NCBI GenBank assembly: GCA_005883175.1
Contig: VAYV01000180.1
Span: forward strand, 1 to 14,196
Origin: Actinomycetota bacterium
GTDB taxonomy: Bacteria > Actinomycetota > AC-67
Reading direction: 5' to 3'
Length of the DNA stretch: 14,196 nt
Shown here piece by piece: positions 7,311 through 14,196 of the stretch. Positions within the stretch are counted from its first letter, which is position 1, and each line of letters starts with the position of its first letter. The notes beneath the pieces were generated by a model. It did not search any database. It had not been told where the DNA came from and was given only the letters and a program-made list of their open reading frames with translations. The translations under genes were made by a program, and so were the position numbers.

Positions 7311-7977
7311 CGGCGGTCTCCTCTTCGTCGGCGATCACTTCTCGTACGAGCATGAACGCTTCAGCCGCATACAGGCCACACTCGACGCCGTGGCGCTTCG
7401 CGTAGACCTCGATGGCTTCGTACGACCGAGGATGCGGGTAGGGCCGCACCTCGCTCTCGCGCGCGTCGCTGTAGCAGCGCATGGCATCCACCTTCGCTTG
7501 GAGGGTGTCGGTGATGTCGACATAGACGCTCGGCGCGAAGACGTTCCCTCCGAAGGGCGGGACCCACTCGGTGGACGACGCTGCCTCGAACGAAAGTACC
7601 CGGCGGACGCCGGAGCCGGGGCGCGTCGCGACCATCGTGGCGTTGAACGCAACGCGATGATCCTGGTTGACGTCGTTCCCGTAGTGCGTGTACACGACCT
7701 CGGGCCGGAAGTCGGCCACAAGCTGCTCGAGCGGACGGATCACATCCAGCAGCGCGCCTTCGTCGAGACGTTGGTCGGTGAAGCCCAGGAAGACGACCTT
7801 CTTGACCCCGAGCACGTCGGCGGCTCGCAACGTGCACTCGGCTGCCCCGTACGGGGCGCGCCCATCGGTCAACACGCAGACCCAGACCTCGTCTCCGCGG
7901 CGGGCATGACGAGCCACGGTGCCGCCGGCTCCGAGCGTCTCGTCGTCGGGGTGAGCAGACACGACCAAGACTCTCAC
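7300..7977 (-). CDS. PIG-L/LmbE family N-acetylglucosamine-type deacetylase
   Basis: The 225-residue protein is a complete PIG-L family hydrolase. Zinc-site motifs are present: HPDDE at residues 9-13 (His9, Asp12 and the general base Asp11) and NQDH at 104-107 (His107). The family removes the acetyl group from N-acetylglucosamine-type sugars on nucleotide, lipid or small-molecule carriers. In this operon it probably deacetylates a sugar precursor or lipid-linked intermediate, creating a free amine. The GTG start at 7977 is well supported: GGAGG lies at 7985-7989, 7 nt upstream, and the start overlaps the flippase stop by 4 nt (GTGA). The frame stays open far upstream, but that region belongs to the flippase in another frame. 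The acidic tail (ADEEETADGT) is short and unremarkable. Confidence 0.9.
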   Translation of the reverse strand: MRVLVVSAHPDDETLGAGGTVARHARRGDEVWVCVLTDGRAPYGAAECTLRAADVLGVKKVVFLGFTDQRLDEGALLDVIRPLEQLVADFRPEVVYTHYGNDVNQDHRVAFNATMVATRPGSGVRRVLSFEAASSTEWVPPFGGNVFAPSVYVDITDTLQAKVDAMRCYSDARESEVRPYPHPRSYEAIEVYAKRHGVECGLYAAEAFMLVREVIADEEETADGT

Positions 7978-9263
7978 GTCGTCACCTCCACCAGCGGCAT
8001 GGACTCCGCCGGCAGCTCGGCGTGTGAGCGCGACGCAACGTGGAAGAACCACAGATGCGCTGCCGATGTCGTCAGATAGGCTGCGGTGCTCGCGATCGCG
8101 GCCCCGCGCACGCCGAGGCGTGGGATCAGAACAAGGTCGAGCACGACCGTGACGACGACACCGGCGCCCGCCGCTACCGAGTTCAGACCCGGCCGTCCGT
8201 CCGCGTAGAGGAAAGCGGTGACCACACTGCTCACGCCCGCACCGGCGAGACCCCCGAGCAAGATCAGCGTCGGGACGATCGCGCTCCGGAACTGCCCGCC
8301 GTAGACCACCGGCAACAAGAACGCCCCGCCCGCCAACGGAAATGCGAGCGCGATCGGGAGCCAGCCCGCGCGCCGCATCATCTTGCGCGCGCGCACCGCA
8401 GCTTCCTTTCCGCCCACGCGCGAATACTGCGGGTACAGCACGTACTGGATCGCCGTGGTCGGAACGCGCAACAGCTCCGCGAGCTTCGAAGCGACCGCGT
8501 AGATGCCGAGGGCGGCCGGTCCGACGATCGCCGCAACGATCGCGAAGTCGAGCCGCTCGTTGAGCAGTATCAGCAAGCTGCCGACCTGTGCGCTGACGCC
8601 GTATCGAGCGATGCGGGTCGCGAGCGAGAGCGTCGGCTTGCCGCCTCCGGCGAACAGACCGCGTCTGCTGAGCCGGACCCACGCGATCGACCCGTTGATC
8701 ACGTCTCCTGCAGCGAGCGCAGCGACCATGGCGGCGATCTGCCCCACACCGACCCAAAGCAGGATCACGTAGAGCGGGAGGTACAGGACTTCTTCGAGGA
8801 TGATCACTCGGTTCGCCCCGCCCATGTCCCCCGTGCCTTGAGCACACGCCTTGGCCGTGGACTCCATCAGCTGCGTCATGACGAGGAAGCTGGCAGCGGC
8901 GACGGCAGACACCGACGCCGCTTTGAAGAAGAGGTCTTCGATCAAGGGTGACGCAGCCGCCCAGGCCACCGCTGCAACGAGCCCGGTGACGACGGCGATC
9001 GCGAGCAGGGTGGGGCCGACGTTTCGGTCCCGCCGGGTCGGCCCGGAGAGGAAGTACGGCGCCGCCCCCACCACACCTTGGCTCGCGATCGCACCCGCCA
9101 GCCACGGGAGAACACGAAGCAACGAGAAAACACCGACGGCCTTCGCACCTCCGGTCCGTGCGACGATGATCGTCGCCGCCGCGAGCGCGACCAACGCGAC
9201 GATGCGCGCGACAAGATTGCTTATGACCGGCTGCCGGTCGGAACGCGATTGGCGCTCGCTCAT
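7974..9263 (-). CDS. Wzx-type polysaccharide flippase (MOP superfamily)
   Basis: The 429-residue protein is strongly hydrophobic, with many predicted membrane helices through its length and short basic loops, as in MOP-superfamily oligosaccharide flippases. Typical features are the N-terminal NLVARIVALVALAAATIIVARTG-like first helix, the central NERLDFAIVAAIVGPAALGIYAVASKLAE block (broken here only by description), and the YPQYSRV motif after it. Such proteins carry undecaprenyl-linked repeat units across the membrane. The ATG at 9263 overlaps the stop of the RtcB-like gene by 4 nt (ATGA). The upstream extension of this frame is Arg-rich and antisense-like, so it is not used. A specific cargo cannot be assigned. 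Confidence 0.87.
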   Translation of the reverse strand: MSERQSRSDRQPVISNLVARIVALVALAAATIIVARTGGAKAVGVFSLLRVLPWLAGAIASQGVVGAAPYFLSGPTRRDRNVGPTLLAIAVVTGLVAAVAWAAASPLIEDLFFKAASVSAVAAASFLVMTQLMESTAKACAQGTGDMGGANRVIILEEVLYLPLYVILLWVGVGQIAAMVAALAAGDVINGSIAWVRLSRRGLFAGGGKPTLSLATRIARYGVSAQVGSLLILLNERLDFAIVAAIVGPAALGIYAVASKLAELLRVPTTAIQYVLYPQYSRVGGKEAAVRARKMMRRAGWLPIALAFPLAGGAFLLPVVYGGQFRSAIVPTLILLGGLAGAGVSSVVTAFLYADGRPGLNSVAAGAGVVVTVVLDLVLIPRLGVRGAAIASTAAYLTTSAAHLWFFHVASRSHAELPAESMPLVEVTT

Positions 9264-10696
9264 GTCAGCACCGCGAACGGTCGCAAGCGGGCAACGGGCC
9301 GGATGATCCCGTGACCGACGAGGATTGACATCGCCTCGTCGACGGCACGGTCGTCGAAGTGAGGGACTACAGCCGGTGCCTGGCCCGAGTACCGGAACCG
9401 CAACGTTTCCCGCCCTTGGGGATCGGAGCCCGACAGACCGCGGCGAACGAAGTCGTGGACGATCGAGCCCGTTCCGTGGGACGTGGAGTACAAGCTCCCA
9501 GCGGCACCGTCCGCGGCAACGGCGAGTAACGACGAAGTTCGGTTGGTCCCGGGGACCAGGACGGGCTGACCAGTGTGCTCGAGCACGCCCCGTCCGCCCA
9601 TCATGGACGCTGGGAAGCTCCGGGCGACTTTGTACCGATGGACGAGCGCCGGGGCGCCGGCGATCTCCTCCTCGTAGAGCGTGTCGTGGGGAGAGTCGAC
9701 GATGAGCTCGCTCGATGCGCCGAAGGTCTGCTCGGCGATCTGCCGCAGCCGTGCATAGACGGCGAGACGGAACGCGAACCCGTAATTCATCGCCGCCGCG
9801 TTCGCCATCATGTAGCGCTCGCCTTCGCGGCTGTGGCGCGGGATCGGAGGACACGAACCCGCGAAGTACAGCGCTCGGCGACGTCGGATCTCGGAAAGGC
9901 TGCGCGACGTGATCAGGTGATACGCAGGTTTGGCAAGTGACATGATCGCGCGGTGCTTCCGCGGATAGTCGGTCCTTCTGCCGAACATCCGGCCGACCAG
10001 CCCCGTCAACACTCCCCCGCCCGCGTGGAACTGCAACGTGATCTGGCCGGGACGGATGCCGAGCAACTCGGCGATGCGGGGCTCGAAGACCTCCTCGACC
10101 CGCTGCAGCTCGATGAAGTGGTTGCTCGGACCAACGGTGCCGAAACGCAAGCGAGCAAGTTGGACGATCAAGGCCGGCAGCTCCCGGCGGAACGTGTCGG
10201 CGCCTCCGTACGGGTCGAGATCCATACGGCCGCCCTCTTCGACCCGAGCCAGCTCGGCGGGGTCCAGCTGGAAACGATCTGTCGCGAACGACGACCCTTC
10301 GATGCAGGCGCTGATCACCTCTCGTCCGGACAACCTCGTCGACGATCCGCCCTCCGTCGGCATCGACTCACGTATGCGGTCGTAGAACGACGTGATCGCG
10401 CTCTCCGAGGGCCGCTCGTCGTCCAATGAGATCAACGCCATGCCGCAATTGACCGCCGCGTTGCTGAGCGTCGGCCGGATGAACTCCCGCGTCGCCACCG
10501 CGATGCTGCACGGCGCTTCCATGTTCTCTTCTTGGTGGAAGTCCGGCAGCGCGACGGGAGGTGCCGCCAGATCCGCATCCTTCACCAAGGCTGCGAGGCG
10601 CGCCGTCGCTTCCTCGTCCAGAACGTGGTCACGGCTCTCGAACACTCGAACCTGATCGTCCGGTGGCTGGTTGAGGAGCGGCATGGGCACCTGCAT
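9260..10696 (-). CDS. Divergent RtcB-family protein in a polysaccharide operon
   Basis: The 478-residue protein aligns by motif along the full RtcB RNA ligase fold. In order: LPDFH (50-54), NCGM (83-86), GPSNHFIELQ (189-198), FHAGGG (223-228), MANAAAMNYGFAFR (297-310), DSPHD (334-338), VHRYKVARSFP (352-362), GQPVLVPGTNRTSS (376-389), STSHGTGS (404-411) and the C-terminal IIRPVARLRPFAVL. RtcB joins a 3'-phosphate or cyclic phosphate RNA end to a 5'-OH through a GMP-histidine. Expected ligands Cys84, His193, His224, His337 and the nucleophile-position His407 are present. The aspartate three residues before the Cys is Ala81, the HSGSRG arginine is missing, HGAGR is HGTGS, and the terminal lysine is absent. 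Guanylylation and ligase activity are therefore doubtful. The ATG at 10696 lies 3 nt after the phosphotransferase stop, with AGGA 8 nt upstream. The neighbours suggest a glycan-related job, not RNA repair. Confidence 0.85.
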   Translation of the reverse strand: MQVPMPLLNQPPDDQVRVFESRDHVLDEEATARLAALVKDADLAAPPVALPDFHQEENMEAPCSIAVATREFIRPTLSNAAVNCGMALISLDDERPSESAITSFYDRIRESMPTEGGSSTRLSGREVISACIEGSSFATDRFQLDPAELARVEEGGRMDLDPYGGADTFRRELPALIVQLARLRFGTVGPSNHFIELQRVEEVFEPRIAELLGIRPGQITLQFHAGGGVLTGLVGRMFGRRTDYPRKHRAIMSLAKPAYHLITSRSLSEIRRRRALYFAGSCPPIPRHSREGERYMMANAAAMNYGFAFRLAVYARLRQIAEQTFGASSELIVDSPHDTLYEEEIAGAPALVHRYKVARSFPASMMGGRGVLEHTGQPVLVPGTNRTSSLLAVAADGAAGSLYSTSHGTGSIVHDFVRRGLSGSDPQGRETLRFRYSGQAPAVVPHFDDRAVDEAMSILVGHGIIRPVARLRPFAVLT

Positions 10697-10699
10697 CGC

Positions 10700-11851
10700 T
10701 CAGGTCCTCACGTCGTGCGCGGCGGGGCGCTCCGTCGCGATCACGGCGTGACCATTGGGCTCCGCGGCCGACTCGTTCCACAGCCACGTCGATTCGCGTT
10801 CCGCCGACAACGCGACGATCGCGGACCGGTACCCGGCACGGAAGGACGGGTCTGGAAGCGACAGCGCTTGCTCGGCGAGGAACAGCGGGAACAACGCCCA
10901 GTTCGCGCCCGATGGGATCCCGAATCGATCCAGCTGACGCAAGACCGACGAACGGACGAGCTCGGGGAACCAGCCGAAACCGAAGTATGCGTAGGCGAAA
11001 CCGATGAGGTTGGGCCAGTCGCCGTAGCGTGCCCACCGCGCGCGCAGGTTCTCACGGCCGGGGTGGGCCGAGCGGCGAGCCCCCGTGCGGTGCGAGACCC
11101 GGTCCAGATAGAAGCCGTAGCTCGTCGGGAACTTGTAGATATCGGTAAAGGGCAGCCCGCGTGGTTCGGCTCGCTCCCAGTCGATGACGCCTGCGATGCG
11201 GTTCCCGCCCACCAGCAGGTTGCCCATCCAGTAATCCCCGTGCGACGCGCAGACGGGAACTTCGACGTGCCCGAAGGCCTGCGCGCGCGCCGACGCCTCC
11301 GCGAAGAGCGCCTCCTCTTCCGCGCTGCATCCGATCTCCTCGAAATAGCGGTCGAGGACACGCTCCGCCCAGCGCGCTGCGGCGTCGGCGAGCGAGATGC
11401 TCCGGCTCGACGTCTGGCTCTGGAGGTCGCTCAACCACGTGAACGCCATGCCGAAGTCGCGTCCGACGTCCTCCGCGCTATCGGTGTGCCCGTTCGCGTA
11501 GTAGCGCGACATCATCGGTTCGCCGTCGAGGCCCGTCATGATCAGAGCGAGCCGCCCGTCGATCCGCACGAGCCCGAGCGGGCGGGGGATCTGCAGGGCC
11601 GCTGCGGAAACGACATCGCCGCGCATCTGACGCAGCGCCTCGAACTCGTCGACGAGGCCGGCTTCGGCCGTGCGATCCCGAGCAACCTTCGCAACGAGCG
11701 CCGGACGCCGGGAGCGGTCGAGGAAGATCAGGGTCGTCTTCGCCGACGCCCCGGCGTCGATGCCGGCAACGATCACGCCGGCGACGTCTTCGAGCGGAGC
11801 ACCGTGCTGTCGAGCGTGCTCGAGGATCGACCTCGCGAGCTGGCCGGTCAC
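10700..11851 (-). CDS. APH-type phosphotransferase (aminoglycoside/choline kinase fold)
   Basis: The 383-residue protein has the APH/choline-kinase layout. A beta-rich N-lobe carries an ATP-type lysine (Lys55 in LVAKVARD). The Brenner-type catalytic loop is HGDYWMGNLL at 204-213, with Asp206 as likely base and Asn211 as metal ligand. The DFG-equivalent is VIDWERA, Asp224, at 222-228. The family phosphorylates small hydroxyl substrates such as aminoglycosides, choline, homoserine and sugars. Context argues for a sugar or glycan-precursor kinase; antibiotic resistance is not supported. The GTG start at 11851 overlaps the upstream stop by 4 nt (GTGA), and the stop is 3 nt before the RtcB-like gene. 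The C-terminal region past residue 240 is Trp/Tyr/Phe-rich and gave no recognised extra domain. Confidence 0.87.
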   Translation of the reverse strand: MTGQLARSILEHARQHGAPLEDVAGVIVAGIDAGASAKTTLIFLDRSRRPALVAKVARDRTAEAGLVDEFEALRQMRGDVVSAAALQIPRPLGLVRIDGRLALIMTGLDGEPMMSRYYANGHTDSAEDVGRDFGMAFTWLSDLQSQTSSRSISLADAAARWAERVLDRYFEEIGCSAEEEALFAEASARAQAFGHVEVPVCASHGDYWMGNLLVGGNRIAGVIDWERAEPRGLPFTDIYKFPTSYGFYLDRVSHRTGARRSAHPGRENLRARWARYGDWPNLIGFAYAYFGFGWFPELVRSSVLRQLDRFGIPSGANWALFPLFLAEQALSLPDPSFRAGYRSAIVALSAERESTWLWNESAAEPNGHAVIATERPAAHDVRT

Positions 11852-12483
11852 GACGGCCTCCCGGAAACCACGGCGAAGGCCGGCGCGAGGGCGACGCGAA
11901 CGCGGTGCGGCACGCCGAGTGCCGCGCGGCGCGCCGATGGGAGCGTCGCGCGCGTGACACGTGCGCGCGCGCCGTCGCCGTCCGCATACGGCAGGAAGAA
12001 TCGCTGGAGGAAGAACTCAAGCTCAAGGCGTCCGTCGCGCGGAATGAGGTACGCCGGCCGACGCTGATCGGGGAACACGACGTACACGTCCGTTGAGGTC
12101 AGGCCGTGACGGCGGAGGACGGAGAGCGCCTTCCCCAACCGAAGTGATCTCCTCCCCGAGCGCAGCGGATACCACGGATTGGCGAATCCCGCGTAGATCC
12201 ACCCGCCCGCGGCAAGGCTCTGAGCGGCCGCGCCCAGCAACGTGGCCGCGTCGATGTCGGCGATCCGAGCCCACCGATGCAGATCGGGGATCGCGACGCC
12301 GGGGTACGGGCCGCTCCGGAGCGCTTCCGCCAACGCGCCCGCCGTTTCGAACGGGGTGACCGCCCACGAGATCCGCTCGTTTTCAGCGGGAAGCAGAAGC
12401 ATCCCCGTCGGTTCCGAGGGCGTGACGAATCTCCAGTTGAGCGCGCGCGCATCGAACGTCAGAGCCTCAGGATCAGTCAGCAT
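11848..12483 (-). CDS. Small protein resembling a degenerate methyltransferase
   Basis: This 211-residue protein is not confidently assigned. Its middle resembles the second half of a class I methyltransferase: LLGAAAQSLAAGGWIYAGFANPWYP (82-106, split here: a helix, then the post-motif 'aGGwiyagf' strand) and LRRHGLTSTDVYVVFPDQRRPAYLIP (123-148), the usual late helix and strands. No glycine-rich SAM loop is present; the matching strand reads GMLLLPAENER (27-37). It may be a non-binding structural partner or a shortened enzyme. It sits between a glycosyltransferase and a kinase-like gene; its stop overlaps the kinase start by 4 nt. The ATG at 12483 is 4 nt after the glycosyltransferase stop. 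ATGs at 12498, 12513 and 12540 are also in frame and would overlap that gene. Function is unknown. Confidence 0.6.
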   Translation of the reverse strand: MLTDPEALTFDARALNWRFVTPSEPTGMLLLPAENERISWAVTPFETAGALAEALRSGPYPGVAIPDLHRWARIADIDAATLLGAAAQSLAAGGWIYAGFANPWYPLRSGRRSLRLGKALSVLRRHGLTSTDVYVVFPDQRRPAYLIPRDGRLELEFFLQRFFLPYADGDGARARVTRATLPSARRAALGVPHRVRVALAPAFAVVSGRPS

Positions 12484-12487
12484 CTGC

Positions 12488-13792
12488 TCAGCTCGCATCC
12501 CTCGTGCGTCCATCCACGACCGCTCGGATCCGGCGTCCACGCGATCGGTCGATACGGAGGCGCGGCGCCGCGCCCGCGACGCCGCCTTGTTCGGGCAAAC
12601 CCAACAAGCGCCGATAGGCGCCGTCCAAAAGCGCGCACATCTGCGCCGGAACGAAGATCGAACGGACTCGAGCTCGACCGAGCTCGCCCATGCGCCGCGC
12701 TTCCTCGGGATGCTCGATCATCCAAAGAACGGACGCGGCAAGGCCCTTCGGATCGCGCGGCTTGACGAGCAGCCCGGTCGCCCCCGGCTCGACGAGGTCC
12801 GGCACGCCGTTCACGGCCGTTGCGACCGCAGGGCGGCCGGACGCCAATGCCTCGGTCAGCGAGCGGCCGAGACCCTCGTACAGCGAGGACACGACGAAGA
12901 CGTCGAAGGCCGACGCGATCCTTGCGGCGTCGGGACGGAACCCGGTGAACAGGACGGGTGCGCCGATCTTCGCCGCTTCTTCGCGCGCCTCGTGCTCGAG
13001 CGTCCCGTCACCGACCATGACGAAGCGCGCGTCGGGCCGCTCTTGTGCAACAAGGGCGGCCATGCGCACGAAGTCCACGGGTGACTTCTGGAAATCCAGC
13101 CGCCCAACGGTCCCGATCAGAGGACTGCTCTCCGGGATGCCGAGCTCCGCGCGCACGGTTGGGTCCGTCTCCAAGGGGATCTGGTCGAGCTCAACGGCCG
13201 AAGGCACGACCGAGATCTGACCGGGCCGGGCGAGCCGTCGCTCGACGGCCTCGCGCGCGATCTGCGGCGCCACCGCGAAGATCTCGTCGGCTGCCGGCTT
13301 CGCCAGCCGCTCGAGGAAGAGGTACGCCGCACGCCGCCCGGCGCTCATGAAGTCGTGGAAGCTGAACCCATGGAAGGTGTGGACGATGACGGGCGTGCGG
13401 GCTATCCACGCTGCCAGGCGCCCCATGACACCGGCTTTCGACGAATGCGTGTGAACGATCTGGAACCGCTCGCGACGCATCAGGCGGATCATCCGTAGGA
13501 AGACGCGGAGATCGGCTAACGGTGCGATGTATTCGTGGAAGTCCTGAAGCTCGACGCACGAGATGCCCGCTGCACGCGCGCGCTCCCAGAGGGGACCGCC
13601 GGGGACGCCGGCGATCCATACTTCGTACCGGAGCGGATCCATCCCCAGCGCGGACACGAGCGTGTTTCCTCCCGCGCCGGCCCAGAACCGCGTGATGACG
13701 TGCAACACCTTTACGCGATGAGCGGCCGGCTGCGGCGGAAGATCGTCCGGCGTCGCGACGGGTTCGGGTGGGTCCGGCCACGCGAAGTTCAC
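12488..13792 (-). CDS. GT4-family glycosyltransferase (GT-B fold)
   Basis: The 434-residue protein is a retaining GT-B glycosyltransferase. The acceptor-side half begins with KVLHVITRFWAGAGGN (28-43) and holds HTHSSKAGVMGRLAAW (114-129) and VHTFHGFSFH. The nucleotide-sugar half has IGTVGRLDFQKSP (226-238), VMVGDG (258-263) and EGLGRSLTEA (306-315), whose Glu306 and Glu314 form the GT4 E-x7-E motif. The HTHSSKAG block is typical of polysaccharide glycosyltransferases of the EpsF/PglA type. It adds a sugar to the growing lipid-linked repeat unit; donor and acceptor are unknown. The GTG start at 13792 is preferred over the longer open frame because GGAGG (13800-13804) is 7 nt upstream and the start overlaps the epimerase stop (GTGA). 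The last 35 residues are an Arg/Gly-rich tail beyond the usual fold. Confidence 0.92.
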   Translation of the reverse strand: MNFAWPDPPEPVATPDDLPPQPAAHRVKVLHVITRFWAGAGGNTLVSALGMDPLRYEVWIAGVPGGPLWERARAAGISCVELQDFHEYIAPLADLRVFLRMIRLMRRERFQIVHTHSSKAGVMGRLAAWIARTPVIVHTFHGFSFHDFMSAGRRAAYLFLERLAKPAADEIFAVAPQIAREAVERRLARPGQISVVPSAVELDQIPLETDPTVRAELGIPESSPLIGTVGRLDFQKSPVDFVRMAALVAQERPDARFVMVGDGTLEHEAREEAAKIGAPVLFTGFRPDAARIASAFDVFVVSSLYEGLGRSLTEALASGRPAVATAVNGVPDLVEPGATGLLVKPRDPKGLAASVLWMIEHPEEARRMGELGRARVRSIFVPAQMCALLDGAYRRLLGLPEQGGVAGAAPRLRIDRSRGRRIRAVVDGRTRDAS

Positions 13793-14196
13793 GCCGCCAC
13801 CTCCATGTGTGCGCGCTCCCACTCGACCATCGCCGCCAAGCCACCGACGAGCGAGGTGGACGGTGCATACCCGAACGCTGCGCGCGCGATCGAAGTGTCG
13901 GCCGCGGTATGACGAGCGTCGCCGTCCTGCGCGCGGAGCCGTACGACCTGGACGGGACCACACAGGGACTCGACGATGCCGATCACTTCGTTCATGGACG
14001 TCCGCGACCCGCCGCCGATGTTCGCAACGCCGCACCAGTCCGACCGTGATGCCCGATCCAAGCCTTGGACCGCGTCGCTCACGAACGTGAAGTCTCGCGT
14101 TTGCTCGCCGTCGCCGTACAGCGTGAAGGTGTCCCCGCGGATCGCCGCGCGCACCAAACGCGCGAACGCCATGTCCGGTCGTTGACGGGGCCCGTA
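13789..14196 (-). CDS. NAD-dependent epimerase/dehydratase (extended SDR), C-terminal part
   Basis: Only the last 136 codons lie in the window; the 5' end is beyond 14196. The visible part opens with YGPRQRPDMAF, the conserved run after the catalytic YxxxK helix in extended SDR sugar epimerases and dehydratases. It then has FTLYGDGEQTRDFTFVSDAV, the substrate-pocket RDFTFV-D motif, and VANIGGGSRTSMNEVI. The family acts on nucleotide sugars, for example UDP-glucose 4-epimerase or UDP-glucuronate/UDP-GlcNAc epimerases. Its product is probably a donor for the glycosyltransferases below. It precedes the GT4 gene with a 4-nt overlap. The Rossmann NAD-binding part cannot be seen, so exact specificity is open. 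An internal ATG at 14172 should not be taken as the start. Confidence 0.9.
   Translation of the reverse strand, partial: YGPRQRPDMAFARLVRAAIRGDTFTLYGDGEQTRDFTFVSDAVQGLDRASRSDWCGVANIGGGSRTSMNEVIGIVESLCGPVQVVRLRAQDGDARHTAADTSIARAAFGYAPSTSLVGGLAAMVEWERAHMEVAA
13800..13804 (-). promoter_or_regulatory. Ribosome binding site fixing the GT4 GTG start
   Basis: GGAGG sits 7 nt before the GTG at 13792, inside the end of the epimerase gene. It decides the glycosyltransferase start in favour of this GTG over the Arg-rich in-frame extension that stays open to 14035. Confidence 0.75.

Noticed and set aside
6964..8079. 371-codon plus-strand open frame across the sugar transferase and deacetylase genes
   Set aside because: No recognisable domain; the opposite strand carries the WKFRTM/LDELPQ and HPDDE proteins.
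7978..9105. Long N-terminal extension of the deacetylase frame
   Set aside because: It is Arg/Gly-rich shadow sequence of the flippase gene; the GTG at 7977 has a strong GGAGG and gives a normal family length.
9264..9854. Long N-terminal extension of the flippase frame
   Set aside because: It overlaps the RtcB-like gene in another frame and is Arg/Pro-rich; the ATG at 9263 begins the first membrane helix region and overlaps the upstream stop.
10700..11851. Aminoglycoside resistance gene
   Set aside because: Only the general APH fold is supported; the operon context points to a biosynthetic kinase.
10532..12067. 511-codon plus-strand open frame opposite the RtcB-like, kinase-like and methyltransferase-like genes
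   Set aside because: It is Arg/Asp/Glu-rich with no family signature and lies antisense to genes with clear motifs. Long antisense frames are expected in GC-rich coding DNA.
1..14196. tRNA, rRNA, IS elements, CRISPR arrays
   Set aside because: No rRNA-like or tRNA-like segments, transposase motifs or regularly spaced repeats were seen; the only tandem array is the coding linker repeat.

Overview
The window is GC-rich, densely coded bacterial DNA with ATG, GTG and TTG starts and many stop/start overlaps (ATGA, GTGA, TGATG). Together with a secreted protein carrying a long Ser/Pro/Asp linker, this fits an uncultured Actinomycetota-like bacterium. That placement is an inference from style, not from a marker gene.

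Left part (1-2834, all minus strand): the 5' part of a class I SAM-dependent methyltransferase runs off the left edge. Upstream of it is a two-gene unit, a long NfeD-type membrane serine protease followed by a slipin/stomatin SPFH protein, overlapping by 4 nt. A 370-bp gene-free stretch (2835-3204) separates this unit from the next gene, which is divergent. It holds a GAGTG/CACTC palindrome cluster and a GC-rich potential leader hairpin.

Middle (3205-5136, plus strand): a single secreted protein with a signal peptide, a DNRLRE/CBM96-like beta-sandwich, a Ser/Pro linker encoded by four 18-bp repeats, and a cysteine-rich domain resembling a beta-propeller. It converges on the long minus-strand operon with only 9 nt between stop codons, inside a perfect 10-bp inverted repeat.

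Right part (14196 down to 5146, minus strand): ten tightly packed genes form one apparent surface-polysaccharide operon. In transcription order they are an NAD-dependent epimerase/dehydratase (5' end outside the window), a GT4 glycosyltransferase, a small protein resembling the C-terminal half of a methyltransferase, an APH-type phosphotransferase, an RtcB-like protein, a Wzx-type flippase, a PIG-L deacetylase, a short single-TM initiating sugar phosphate transferase, a FemAB/GNAT-like protein and a VanZ-like membrane protein. Nucleotide-sugar formation, lipid-carrier priming, glycosyl transfer, deacetylation, flipping and possible aminoacyl decoration are all represented. No polymerase (Wzy), export channel or exosortase is visible, so the locus probably continues to the right.

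The most unusual item is the RtcB-like protein, encoded between a kinase-like gene and a flippase. It keeps the RtcB fold landmarks and four expected active-site histidines. It lacks the metal-binding aspartate of the D-x-x-C motif, the arginine after the catalytic histidine and the C-terminal lysine. The methyltransferase-like, kinase-like and RtcB-like genes together form a candidate undescribed module for a polysaccharide modification. No RNA genes, IS elements or CRISPR arrays were seen.
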